Source: Qipengyuania gaetbuli
Lineage (GTDB): Bacteria > Pseudomonadota > Alphaproteobacteria > Sphingomonadales > Sphingomonadaceae
Reading direction: 5' to 3'
Assembly: GCF_020524765.1 (NCBI RefSeq)
Contig: NZ_JAIVLR010000001.1
Location: forward strand, 310,001 to 374,000
Length of the DNA: 64,000 nt
Position numbers and translations under genes: made by a program. A model generated the notes under the pieces. That model saw nothing but the letters and a program-made list of their open reading frames with translations. It was not told where the DNA came from and made no database searches. This document shows, one piece after another, positions 8,210 through 15,390 of the stretch; position 1 is the first letter of the stretch; each line of letters opens with the position of its first letter.

Positions 8210-9802
8210 TCAAAGATTGATGTCGGTGGGGCGCGTCTTGCGCAGCCAGCCGGCAACCCACATGCGGGTGAGCGGCACGGCGGTGAACACGCTGGTGAAG
8301 AGACCCACCACAAGCACGACCGCGAAGCCCTTGATCGGGCCCGAACCGAAATTGAACAGCAGCACGCCGGCGATGAAGTTCGTGACGTTGGCGTCGTAGA
8401 TCGCGCGGCTGGCTTCCTTGTAGCCATTTTCCACCGCGGCCACGACCCGCCGCCCGCGTTTGCGTTCTTCGCGGATGCGTTCGTTGATCAGCACGTTGGC
8501 GTCGACCGCCGCGCCGATGGTCAGCACGAAGCCGGCGATACCGGGCAGGGTCAGCGTCATATTGAGCGCGGCCATGATGCCCAGCAGCATGAACACGTTG
8601 ATGACCAGCGCCACCGTCGCATAGATGCCGAAGCGACCATAGGTCACGATCATCAGGCCCATCACCAGCAGCGTACCGATGAGGATGGCGATCATGCCCT
8701 GCTTGATCGAATCGGCGCCGAGGTCGGGACCGACGGTCCGTTCCTCGACCACGCTGAGATCGACCGGCAGTGCGCCAGAACGCAACTGGATGGCGAGGTT
8801 GTTCGCGCTTTCGACAGTGAAGCTGCCGGAAATCTGCGACTGGCCGTTCTGGATCGGTTCCTGCATCCGCGGTGCCGAGATGACCTCGCCGTCGAGGATG
8901 ATCGCAAACTGGCGGCCGGTGTACTGCGTCGTCATGCGCGCAAAGCGGCGACCGCCGTCGGGGTTGAAGGTGATCGAGACGACCGGTTCGTTGGTGCGGG
9001 GGTCGAAGCTCTGCTGCGCGCTCGTCAGCGTTTCGCCGTCGATGCCGCCGATACGCTGGACCACGACGCCGTTGGGGAAGCCTTCGCCTTCGGCATACGG
9101 CACCACTTCGCCGCCCGCGACGAAGCCGCGCTGGACTTCTTCCGCGCTCGCCTGGCGTTCGACCAGCTTGAATTCGAGCTTGGCGGTCTTGCCGAGCAGT
9201 TCCTTCAGCTGTTCGGGATCCTGCAGGCCGGGCACTTGCACCACGATACGAGTGTCGCCCTGGCGCAGGATGGTCGGCTCGCGCGTGCCGAGGCCGTCGA
9301 TACGGATGCCGACGGTGCGCAGCGCGCCTTCCATCGCGGCATCGACCGCATTGTCGAGGCCCGCCTGGGTCGGCGTCAGGACGAACCGCTGGCCGTCGAC
9401 GACCTGGAGGTCCCATTCGCGCACCGGCCCGGTGCCGTTCATGATGGCTTCGAGTGCGGCGCGCGCGCGGTCCACTTCGGTGACGTCGTCGAGCAGGAAG
9501 CTCAGCTGGCCGTCGGCGGTCGAGACATCGCCGATACGGATGCGCGGTTCAGCGCGGCGCATGGCATTGCGGACGCTTTCTTCCAGGTCCTCGAGCCGGG
9601 TCGCGGCGACATCGGCGCGGTCGGCTTCGAGCAGAATGTGGCTACCGCCGGCAAGGTCGAGGCCGAGATTGATCGTCGGCTCGGGAAGCTGCTCGGGCCA
9701 GTCGAGATTGGCGAGCGAGAAGATGGAGGGCAGCGACAGGAGCATGCCGACGATGGCAACGCCCCACAGGAACGCTTTCCTCCAGGTTGGAAATTCGAGC
9801 AT
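8210..9802 (-). CDS. secD: Protein translocase subunit SecD
   Basis: A 530-residue inner-membrane protein: a first membrane helix near residues 10-28, the D1 motif NLGLDLAGGSHILLE, a long periplasmic P1 domain, then five helices with the conserved AVDANVLINERIREE segment in the fourth transmembrane region. It works with SecF and YajC in the Sec holotranslocon. The start is ATG 9802. It sits between yajC (25 bases upstream) and secF (11 bases downstream), the standard order. Confidence 0.97.
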   Translation of the reverse strand: MLEFPTWRKAFLWGVAIVGMLLSLPSIFSLANLDWPEQLPEPTINLGLDLAGGSHILLEADRADVAATRLEDLEESVRNAMRRAEPRIRIGDVSTADGQLSFLLDDVTEVDRARAALEAIMNGTGPVREWDLQVVDGQRFVLTPTQAGLDNAVDAAMEGALRTVGIRIDGLGTREPTILRQGDTRIVVQVPGLQDPEQLKELLGKTAKLEFKLVERQASAEEVQRGFVAGGEVVPYAEGEGFPNGVVVQRIGGIDGETLTSAQQSFDPRTNEPVVSITFNPDGGRRFARMTTQYTGRQFAIILDGEVISAPRMQEPIQNGQSQISGSFTVESANNLAIQLRSGALPVDLSVVEERTVGPDLGADSIKQGMIAILIGTLLVMGLMIVTYGRFGIYATVALVINVFMLLGIMAALNMTLTLPGIAGFVLTIGAAVDANVLINERIREERKRGRRVVAAVENGYKEASRAIYDANVTNFIAGVLLFNFGSGPIKGFAVVLVVGLFTSVFTAVPLTRMWVAGWLRKTRPTDINL

Positions 9803-9827
9803 GGCTTGGATTACGCCTTTTGCCGGG

Positions 9828-10154
9828 TCAGTCGTTGGCGGGCTTGGTCGCAGTGCCCGAAAGCACTTCGCCGATGGTGTTGCGGACCGCGCGGACCTTC
9901 ATGCCCTTGGCGAGTTCGACTTCGACGAACTGGTCCTCCACCTTGGTGATGCGGCCCACGAGACCGCCTGCGGTCACCACTTCGTCACCGCGCTTGAGCC
10001 CGGCGATCTTTTCCTGGTGCGCTTTCTGCTGGCGCATCTGCGGGCGGATCATCAGGAACCAGAAGACGGCGAAGATCGCCACCCACGGAAGGATCTGGAG
10101 CCACACGGGCGGCTGGGCTGCGGCGGAGCCGGCTGCGGCGAGAAGGTCGATCAT
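9828..10154 (-). CDS. yajC: Preprotein translocase subunit YajC
   Basis: A 108-residue protein with a single N-terminal membrane helix (WLQILPWVAIFAVFWFLMI) followed by the family signature RPQMRQQKAHQEKIAGLKRGDEVV and a small beta-barrel-like cytoplasmic domain. YajC binds SecDF in the inner membrane. I chose ATG 10154 since it gives the normal length and places the helix at the N terminus; an upstream in-frame start at 10217 would add 21 uncharacteristic residues. It is the first gene of the yajC-secD-secF operon. Confidence 0.94.
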   Translation of the reverse strand: MIDLLAAAGSAAAQPPVWLQILPWVAIFAVFWFLMIRPQMRQQKAHQEKIAGLKRGDEVVTAGGLVGRITKVEDQFVEVELAKGMKVRAVRNTIGEVLSGTATKPAND

Positions 10155-10307
10155 GCGGGAATTGCCTGTGTCCGTTCGTAAATTGATCCGTGCGAGGTAG
10201 GTCCGCTTGCGCTGCAATCAAGCAGCGACAGGCGCACCTCCCCCTCGATGTGGCGCGCAGCTAGCAGGATCGCGATTGCAGGGCAATGAATTGCCCGCGC
10301 TAGACGC

Positions 10308-10336
10308 TTGCCATGCACAGGAGCGGGGCCTATAGG
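10308..10336 (+). promoter_or_regulatory. Sigma-70-type promoter of tRNA-Pro(GGG)
   Basis: A TTGCCA -35 element and a TATAGG -10 element are separated by exactly 17 bases. The -10 ends 17 bases before the first base of the tRNA, leaving room for a short 5' leader of about ten bases. The TTGCC start fits the alphaproteobacterial housekeeping -35 consensus. Confidence 0.65.
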
Positions 10337-10353
10337 GCCGCCTCCACTGGTAT

Positions 10354-10430
10354 CGGGACGTGGCGCAGTCTGGTAGCGCACTATACTGGGGGTGTAGGGG
10401 TCGCTGGTTCGAATCCAGTCGTCCCGACCA
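10354..10430 (+). tRNA. tRNA-Pro (anticodon GGG)
   Basis: A 77-base cloverleaf with encoded CCA. Acceptor strands CGGGACG/CGTCCCG pair fully, the D arm has GCGC stems, the anticodon stem is CTATA/TGTAG with loop CTGGGGG, so the anticodon at 10388-10390 is GGG, and the T arm carries GGTTCGAAT. The discriminator base is A, as expected for proline. It reads CCC/CCU codons. A second proline tRNA (UGG) lies at 18386. Confidence 0.96.
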
Positions 10431-10489
10431 GTGGTTTCCCTTCCAAATCGATGGAAATGTCGCGCTGCCTCGGCGCGCGAACGCGTGCG

Positions 10490-10903
10490 TCAGCCCGGGC
10501 TGATCGAGCCGCCGCCGCCACCGCCGCCTACAGCGGCGATCAGGCCTGCCCCGAAGAATCCGAGCAGGATGCCGACAGCGGTGTTGGGCTTGGGTTCGGC
10601 AAGGCGCGCGGCGCCGCATCCGGCATCGTCGGCCCAGTCGAGCCAGTCCTGCCAGGTATAGGTGCGGTCGTTGGCGACATCGCGATAGGTCTTGCCGACG
10701 TAGCGCCAGTTTTCGGGCGCATTTCCGGCGTCCAGATAAGCGGTGTATTCGGGCCGGATACGGTCGCAATCCCAGTATTCGGGCGCATCGAGCGCGCCTT
10801 GCGTGTCGGACGCGATCGGCTGCGAAGACTGCGCCAGCGCGCTGCCGCCGACCAGCGCAATCGCTGCGGCAGAGGCGACAAGAGTTGGAAATGCGCGTTT
10901 CAT
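10490..10903 (-). CDS. Secreted hypothetical protein with Gly-rich membrane tail
   Basis: A 137-residue protein I do not recognise. It begins with a clean signal peptide (MKRAFPTLVASAAAIALVGGSALAQ). The mature part is acidic and aromatic-rich (EYWDCDRIRPEYTAYL, TYTWQDWLDWAD) with two Cys residues that could pair in the periplasm. The C terminus has a hydrophobic helix (AVGILLGFFGAGLIAAV) followed directly by seven glycines, so it may be anchored by its tail. Start ATG 10903 is supported by the signal peptide. It stands alone between a tRNA and the holin-like gene. Confidence 0.7.
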   Translation of the reverse strand: MKRAFPTLVASAAAIALVGGSALAQSSQPIASDTQGALDAPEYWDCDRIRPEYTAYLDAGNAPENWRYVGKTYRDVANDRTYTWQDWLDWADDAGCGAARLAEPKPNTAVGILLGFFGAGLIAAVGGGGGGGSISPG

Positions 10904-11051
10904 CCGGTGCTCCAGGCCCCTTCGACTTGCCTGCCGATACCGCAGAAATGCCTGTAATTCAATGAACGGGTGTGGCTCGATCCCCGAGGACCTTCACCCC
11001 GATTTCCTACATGTGCCGATATGGTTATTTTTCTCACGAAGGAGAAACCAA

Positions 11052-11465
11052 ATGGCACTAATCGAATCGCTTATCGGCCCCATCGCCTCGATCATCGACA
11101 AGATCATCCCCGACAAGGAAGCCCGCACAAAGGCGAAGCTGGAACTGCTCGCGCTGGAAGGCACGCATGAACTCAAGTCCATCGAAGCCCGCCTTTCCGC
11201 CATCGTCGCCGAAGCCAATTCGGCCGATCCGTGGACCAGCCGCGCGCGGCCCAGCTTCCTCTACGTGATGTATGCAATCATCCTCTTCGCCATCCCCATG
11301 GGCGTGCTGGCCGCCTTCTCGCCGCAGGCGGCAGGCGACATCGGCGACGGGATCACGCGTTACCTGCGCGGCCTGCCGGACGAACTCTACGCGCTCTTCG
11401 GCACGGGCTATCTCGGCTACACAGCTGCGCGCCAGTGGGGGAAGGCCAAGGGGGTGGAACGGTAA
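11052..11465 (+). CDS. Holin-like protein (3TMs holin family)
   Basis: A 137-residue protein with an amphipathic N-terminal region (IGPIASIIDKIIPDKEARTKAKLEL), the stretch EANSADPWTSRARP, and then two or three membrane segments (FLYVMYAIILFAIPMGVLAAF and LYALFGTGYLGYTAARQWGKAKG). The TSRARP-membrane-GxGYxGY pattern fits the phage/GTA '3TMs' holin family. Holins make inner-membrane lesions that release endolysin. The ribosome site AAGGAG sits eight bases before ATG 11052. No endolysin, spanin or other phage gene is nearby, so this is a solitary copy: a domesticated gene, a relic, or part of a gene-transfer-agent release module with genes elsewhere. Confidence 0.75.
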   Translation: MALIESLIGPIASIIDKIIPDKEARTKAKLELLALEGTHELKSIEARLSAIVAEANSADPWTSRARPSFLYVMYAIILFAIPMGVLAAFSPQAAGDIGDGITRYLRGLPDELYALFGTGYLGYTAARQWGKAKGVER

Positions 11466-11470
11466 TTTCG

Positions 11471-11502
11471 CCAGGGGTGTGTTCCATCCGTTCCATCCTG
11501 TA
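11471..11502 (+). repeat. Copy A of a 32-bp dispersed repeat
   Basis: Five bases after the holin stop lies a 32-base motif that starts CCAGG and ends GTTCCATCCTGTA, with an internal direct repeat of GTTCCAT at nine-base spacing. It matches a second copy at 46051-46082 at 27 of 32 positions by direct comparison; the mismatches cluster in the two short spacers. Both copies lie in intergenic DNA upstream of a plus-strand metabolic gene (aroQ here). Confidence 0.6.
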
Positions 11503-11563
11503 GGGACGGGCGGGACGCAATCCGGCTTTTGCCTTGCGTCCCGACTGGGCTAGGACAGGCCCC

Positions 11564-11998
11564 ATGACCGACACCGTCTTCGTCCTCAACGGCCCCAATC
11601 TCAACCTGCTCGGCACGCGCGAGCCGGAAATCTACGGCTCCGACACGCTGGCCGATATCGAGGCGCGCCTCGTCGAACAGGCACGCGGCCTAGGGCTGGC
11701 GGTCGATTTCCGACAGACCAACCACGAAGGCGTGCTGGTCGACTGGCTGCACGAAGCGCGGGCCAGCGGCGCGAAGGCGGTATTGCTCAATGCCGGCGCC
11801 TACACCCACACCTCGATTGCGCTGCTCGATGCGATCCGCGCAATCGGAGTGCCGGTGATAGAGGTTCACCTGTCCGATCCCGCGCAGCGCGAGGCTTTCC
11901 GGCACGTTTCCTACGTGGGGATGGTCGCTGTCGACGAGGTGAAAGGGCTGGGCGCACGCAGCTATGCCGTAGCGTTGGACAAGGCCGCCGCGCTGTAA
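11564..11998 (+). CDS. aroQ: 3-dehydroquinate dehydratase, type II
   Basis: A 144-residue cytoplasmic enzyme that dehydrates 3-dehydroquinate to 3-dehydroshikimate, third step of the shikimate pathway. The type II signature VFVLNGPNLNLLGTREPEIYG opens the protein; the lid Arg and Tyr lie there, the ILNAGAYTHTSIA motif follows, and the catalytic His is in EVHLSDP. Length is standard for the dodecameric type. ATG 11564 is chosen because it starts just before the conserved strand; the ribosome site is weak, and a TTGCCT/TAGGAC pair ends seven bases before the ATG. The window also carries DAHP synthase, the entry enzyme of the same pathway, far away at 58.7 kb. Confidence 0.96.
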   Translation: MTDTVFVLNGPNLNLLGTREPEIYGSDTLADIEARLVEQARGLGLAVDFRQTNHEGVLVDWLHEARASGAKAVLLNAGAYTHTSIALLDAIRAIGVPVIEVHLSDPAQREAFRHVSYVGMVAVDEVKGLGARSYAVALDKAAAL

Positions 11999-12073
11999 AC
12001 AGCTTGCCCCCTACCCCTTGTCAGTTTGATGACAGACGCGCATAGGCCCGTTCAAACAACCTCAGGGATACCC

Positions 12074-12562
12074 ATGTCCGACCACAAGTCCTCCGCCGGC
12101 AAATCCGGCATGAACGTCGATACCGCGCTGGTCCGCGAACTCGCGGAAATGCTCGGTGAAACGGGCCTCGTCGAAATCGAAGTCGAAGACGGCGACCGCA
12201 AGATTCGCGTTTCGCGCGGCGGCGGCATCGCCATGGCCGCGGCACCCGCCCCGATGATGGCCGCTGCACCTGCAGCAGCACCCGCAGCAGCCGCTCCCGC
12301 CCCCGAAGCGGCTCCCGCAGCCGCTGCCGAAGGTGCGATCAAGTCGCCCATGGTCGGCACGGTATACCTCGCTCCCGAACCCGGCGCGAAGGACTTCGTA
12401 TCGGTCGGCGACAGCGTGAAGGAAGGCCAGACCCTCGTCATCGTGGAAGCGATGAAGGTCATGAACCCGATCACCGCCGACAAGGCCGGGACGGTCAAGG
12501 CGATCCTCGTCGAGAACGCCCAGCCGGTCGAATTCGACCAGCCGCTGATCGTCATCGGCTGA
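12074..12562 (+). CDS. accB: Biotin carboxyl carrier protein of acetyl-CoA carboxylase
   Basis: A 162-residue protein with an N-terminal helix region, an Ala/Pro-rich flexible linker (residues about 52-86) and a C-terminal biotinyl domain. The biotin acceptor is K128 in VEAMKVMN, with the preceding thumb-like stretch typical of AccB. It carries carboxybiotin between biotin carboxylase and carboxyltransferase in fatty-acid synthesis. ATG 12074 follows CAGGGATACCC. accC begins eight bases downstream, the usual accBC operon. Confidence 0.97.
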   Translation: MSDHKSSAGKSGMNVDTALVRELAEMLGETGLVEIEVEDGDRKIRVSRGGGIAMAAAPAPMMAAAPAAAPAAAAPAPEAAPAAAAEGAIKSPMVGTVYLAPEPGAKDFVSVGDSVKEGQTLVIVEAMKVMNPITADKAGTVKAILVENAQPVEFDQPLIVIG

Positions 12563-12570
12563 GGCAGGCC

Positions 12571-13920
12571 ATGACGATTTCGCGTATCCTCATCGCCAAT
12601 CGCGGCGAAATCGCGCTGCGCATCCACCGCGCGGCGCATGAAATGGGCATCGAGACGGTCGCGGTGCACTCCACCGCCGACGCCGATGCCATGCATGTGC
12701 GCCTTGCAGACCATGCCGTGTGCATCGGCCCGCCTGCCGCCACCGACAGCTATCTCAACATCGCCAACATCATCTCTGCAGCAGAGGTGAGCCACGCCGA
12801 TGCGATCCACCCGGGCTATGGCTTCCTTTCGGAAAACGCCAAGTTCGCCGAGATCGTCGAAGCGCACGACATAAAGTGGATCGGCCCCAAGCCCGAACAC
12901 ATCCGCACGATGGGCGACAAGGTCGAAGCCAAGCGCACCGCCGGCAAGCTCGGCCTGCCGCTCGTGCCCGGCTCAGACGGTGCGGTCTCGGAGATCGAGG
13001 AAGCGCGCGCGATCGCGGCCGAGATCGGCTATCCGGTCATCATCAAGGCGGCCAGCGGCGGCGGCGGCCGCGGCATGAAAGTCTGCGAAAGCGAAGACCA
13101 GCTCGAGACGCTGATGCAGCAGGCCGGCAGCGAGGCGAAGGCCGCCTTCGGCGACGCCACGGTCTACATTGAGAAATATCTCGGCAATCCGCGCCACATC
13201 GAATTCCAGGTCTTCGGCGACGGTGAAGGCAATGCCATCCACCTCGGCGAACGCGACTGTTCGCTCCAGCGCCGCCACCAGAAGGTTCTCGAAGAAGCGC
13301 CCTCGCCCGTGATCAGCCACGAAGAGCGCATGCGGATGGGCGAAATCTGCTCCTCGGCCATGCGGGACATGGGCTATCGCGGCGCAGGCACGATCGAGTT
13401 CCTGTGGGAGAACGGCGAGTTCTACTTCATCGAGATGAACACTCGCCTGCAGGTCGAGCACCCTGTCACCGAAGCGATCACCGGCGTCGACCTCGTGCGC
13501 GAACAGATCCGCATCGCGGCGGGTCACCCGCTCTCGGTCAAGCAGGACGAGATCGAATTCCACGGCCACGCCATCGAGTGCCGCATCAATGCCGAGGATC
13601 CCTGGACCTTCGCGCCCAGCCCCGGCCAGGTGAGCTATTATCACGCGGCCGGCGGCATGCACGTGCGCGTCGATAGCGGCCTTTACGCCGGCTACCGGAT
13701 CCCGCCCTATTACGACAGCATGATCGCCAAGCTGATCGTCTACGGTCGCACGCGCCAGGGCTGCATGATGCGCCTCAAGCGTGCGCTTGAAGAGATGGTC
13801 GTCGAAGGCGTGAAGACCAACATCCCGCTCCACCAGGAATTGCTGCTGCAGGACGACGTGAAGAGCGGCGATTACTCAATCAAGTGGCTCGAGGAATGGC
13901 TCAAGGAGCGCGAGGGCTGA
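12571..13920 (+). CDS. accC: Biotin carboxylase, acetyl-CoA carboxylase subunit
   Basis: A 449-residue ATP-grasp enzyme that carboxylates the biotin on AccB with bicarbonate and ATP. It shows the N-terminal [13 protein letters not shown], the glycine-rich ATP lid [12 protein letters not shown], and the catalytic segment [16 protein letters not shown] with its metal-binding Glu and Asn. Length is exactly that of the family. The 3' end overlaps the next gene, with AAGGAG inside accC placed to serve a CTG start that overlaps the accC stop (CTGA). Confidence 0.97.
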   Translation: MTISRILIANRGEIALRIHRAAHEMGIETVAVHSTADADAMHVRLADHAVCIGPPAATDSYLNIANIISAAEVSHADAIHPGYGFLSENAKFAEIVEAHDIKWIGPKPEHIRTMGDKVEAKRTAGKLGLPLVPGSDGAVSEIEEARAIAAEIGYPVIIKAASGGGGRGMKVCESEDQLETLMQQAGSEAKAAFGDATVYIEKYLGNPRHIEFQVFGDGEGNAIHLGERDCSLQRRHQKVLEEAPSPVISHEERMRMGEICSSAMRDMGYRGAGTIEFLWENGEFYFIEMNTRLQVEHPVTEAITGVDLVREQIRIAAGHPLSVKQDEIEFHGHAIECRINAEDPWTFAPSPGQVSYYHAAGGMHVRVDSGLYAGYRIPPYYDSMIAKLIVYGRTRQGCMMRLKRALEEMVVEGVKTNIPLHQELLLQDDVKSGDYSIKWLEEWLKEREG

Positions 13921-14288
13921 ACAGCGGCGAAGCGTCGCGGCAGATAGAGCCGCGCCGCCTTGCGGCCTGGACAGTGCTGGCGAACCTGTTCCTCGACACC
14001 GAGCATTCGGACGAAATCCGGCTCTGTCTCGCGCGCGACCTGCGTGAGACCGGCTATTCGTCCGGCGAACTGGAAGACATCCTGCGCCGCGAGGTGGCCC
14101 CTGTCTTCGGCAGCAACCTGCTGTCCATGGCCGGCGAATGGGCGCTGTGGGACGAGGACGAGGTCGCGGAAATCATGGAACGGGAGTTCCTGTCCCGCAA
14201 GCGCCTGACCCCCAGCCAGTGGGTTGTCGGGCGCCTCACGAATGCGATGGTGCGGCGCGACCTCAGGAAGCTGATGCGCCTGGCCTAG
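13917..14288 (+). CDS. Small DUF7079-like protein coupled to accC
   Basis: A protein of about 123 residues whose [45 protein letters not shown] and C-terminal helical segments resemble the DUF7079 family as I remember it; function unknown. The start is unusual. A CTG at 13917 overlaps the accC stop as CTGA and has AAGGAG eight bases upstream. The only ATG (13896) and a GTG (13884) lie inside accC with no properly spaced ribosome site. Other gene pairs in this window overlap as ATGA, GTGA and TTGA, so CTGA fits the pattern. Confidence in the gene is high, in the start moderate. Confidence 0.7.
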   Translation: MNSGEASRQIEPRRLAAWTVLANLFLDTEHSDEIRLCLARDLRETGYSSGELEDILRREVAPVFGSNLLSMAGEWALWDEDEVAEIMEREFLSRKRLTPSQWVVGRLTNAMVRRDLRKLMRLA

Positions 14289-14708
14289 CTAGTCGAAGGT
14301 GAACCCCGCCGCCTTGGCTTCGGCGATGATCTCCTCGCCGGTCATGCGCGGATGTTCTCCTGACACGCAAGTCCAGCTTGCCGCCTCGTCGACGAAGATC
14401 TCCTTCTCGATCTCCGCGCCACTGGCATCGTCGAACAGTCCTGCAGAAAAACTGCGGTTTCCTGTGGGCAGGAACTTGAACCACAGGTTCGACCCGCAAG
14501 TCTTGCAGAACGCGCGCTCGGCCCAGGCGCTGGACTGGTAGACCGCGATCTGGTCCTCGCCGTGGATTGTGAAACCGCTTCCCGAGAGCGCGCTATAGAA
14601 CGCCCCGCCCCAGCGGCGGCACATCGAACACTGGCAGATTTCGACCTGCCCCGCAGGCTCGTCCAGTTCGATCCGGACGGCCGAGCAGAGGCAGCGCCCC
14701 TCGATCAT
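14289..14708 (-). CDS. GFA/CENP-V family zinc protein
   Basis: A 139-residue protein of the glutathione-dependent formaldehyde-activating (GFA) fold. All zinc ligands are visible: C6 and C8 (GRCLCSAV), C25, C27 and C30 (ICQCSMCRRW), and C68 and C71 (FCKTCGSNLWFK). Family members bind zinc in a beta-tent fold; most have no proven enzyme activity, so a glutathione-hydroxymethyl role should not be assumed. The ATG overlaps the stop of the Lrp gene (ATGA), so the two are co-translated. Confidence 0.9.
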   Translation of the reverse strand: MIEGRCLCSAVRIELDEPAGQVEICQCSMCRRWGGAFYSALSGSGFTIHGEDQIAVYQSSAWAERAFCKTCGSNLWFKFLPTGNRSFSAGLFDDASGAEIEKEIFVDEAASWTCVSGEHPRMTGEEIIAEAKAAGFTFD

Positions 14709-15169
14709 CCCAGCGGGACGCCCGGTTCGTTCTTGCTGGTGCGGATCGTCAGCGATGTCTTCACGCTCGCCACATTGGGCGCAGGCGTGAGCTTGCTGGT
14801 CAGGAATTCCTGGAAGCTCTGCAGGTCGCGACTGACGATCTTGATGATGAAATCGATCTCGCCATTGAGCATGTGGACCTCGCGCACTTCGGGCAGGTCC
14901 TTCATCGCGCTCTCGAATTCGCGCAGCGCGTCTTCCGCCTGGCTCTTCAGGCTGACCATGGCGAAAACGGTGATCGAGAAGCCCAGCTTCGAAGGATCGA
15001 GTTCCGCGTGGTATCCGCGAATCACGCCTTCTTCCTCCAGCGCGCGCACGCGCCGCAGGCACGGCGGGGCGGTCAGGCCGACGCGGTGCGCCAGTTCCAC
15101 ATTGGTGATTCTGCCCTCGTCCTGCAGTTCGGAAAGCAGACGACGATCGATTTCGTCGAGATTCGCCAT
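14705..15169 (-). CDS. Lrp/AsnC family transcriptional regulator
   Basis: A 154-residue regulator: N-terminal winged helix-turn-helix (LDEIDRRLLSELQDEGRITNVELAHRVGLTAPPCLRRVRALEEEGVI) and a C-terminal RAM effector domain (FAMVSLKSQ ... VREVHMLNGEIDFIIKIVSRD). Such proteins sense amino acids and form octamers. The coupled GFA gene downstream is a possible target, but Lrp-type regulators more often control a divergent gene; here that is the histidine-kinase-like gene at 15391, with 221 bases between. That stretch holds an A/T-rich patch around 15250-15275 but no promoter I can fix. Confidence 0.93.
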   Translation of the reverse strand: MANLDEIDRRLLSELQDEGRITNVELAHRVGLTAPPCLRRVRALEEEGVIRGYHAELDPSKLGFSITVFAMVSLKSQAEDALREFESAMKDLPEVREVHMLNGEIDFIIKIVSRDLQSFQEFLTSKLTPAPNVASVKTSLTIRTSKNEPGVPLG

Positions 15170-15390
15170 GAATTATCCTCGATACAACGCCACGCCAGAA
15201 AGACGATGCGCACTTAAGAAATGTTGAAAAGGCGCAACCATCGGATTGGCTAACATTATTATCTTTGCCAGCAATCGTCCCGCTTTGCAACGTGGCGGAA
15301 ACATCTCGTTCATCACGTTTGTTGGAGCGGTAGAAGGGGTAGGCGCGCCATGGTTACCGGCCCGCAAACCTTCCCTGTACCGGAGCTGCA

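Noticed and set aside
11052-11465. A prophage or lysis cassette around the holin-like gene
   Set aside because: No lysin, portal, capsid, integrase or attachment-site duplication is visible nearby; all neighbours are housekeeping genes.
15295-15330. GGAAA-N14-CGTT as an EcfG-type stress promoter for the kinase-like gene
   Set aside because: The spacer is two or three bases too short and the -35 is imperfect.
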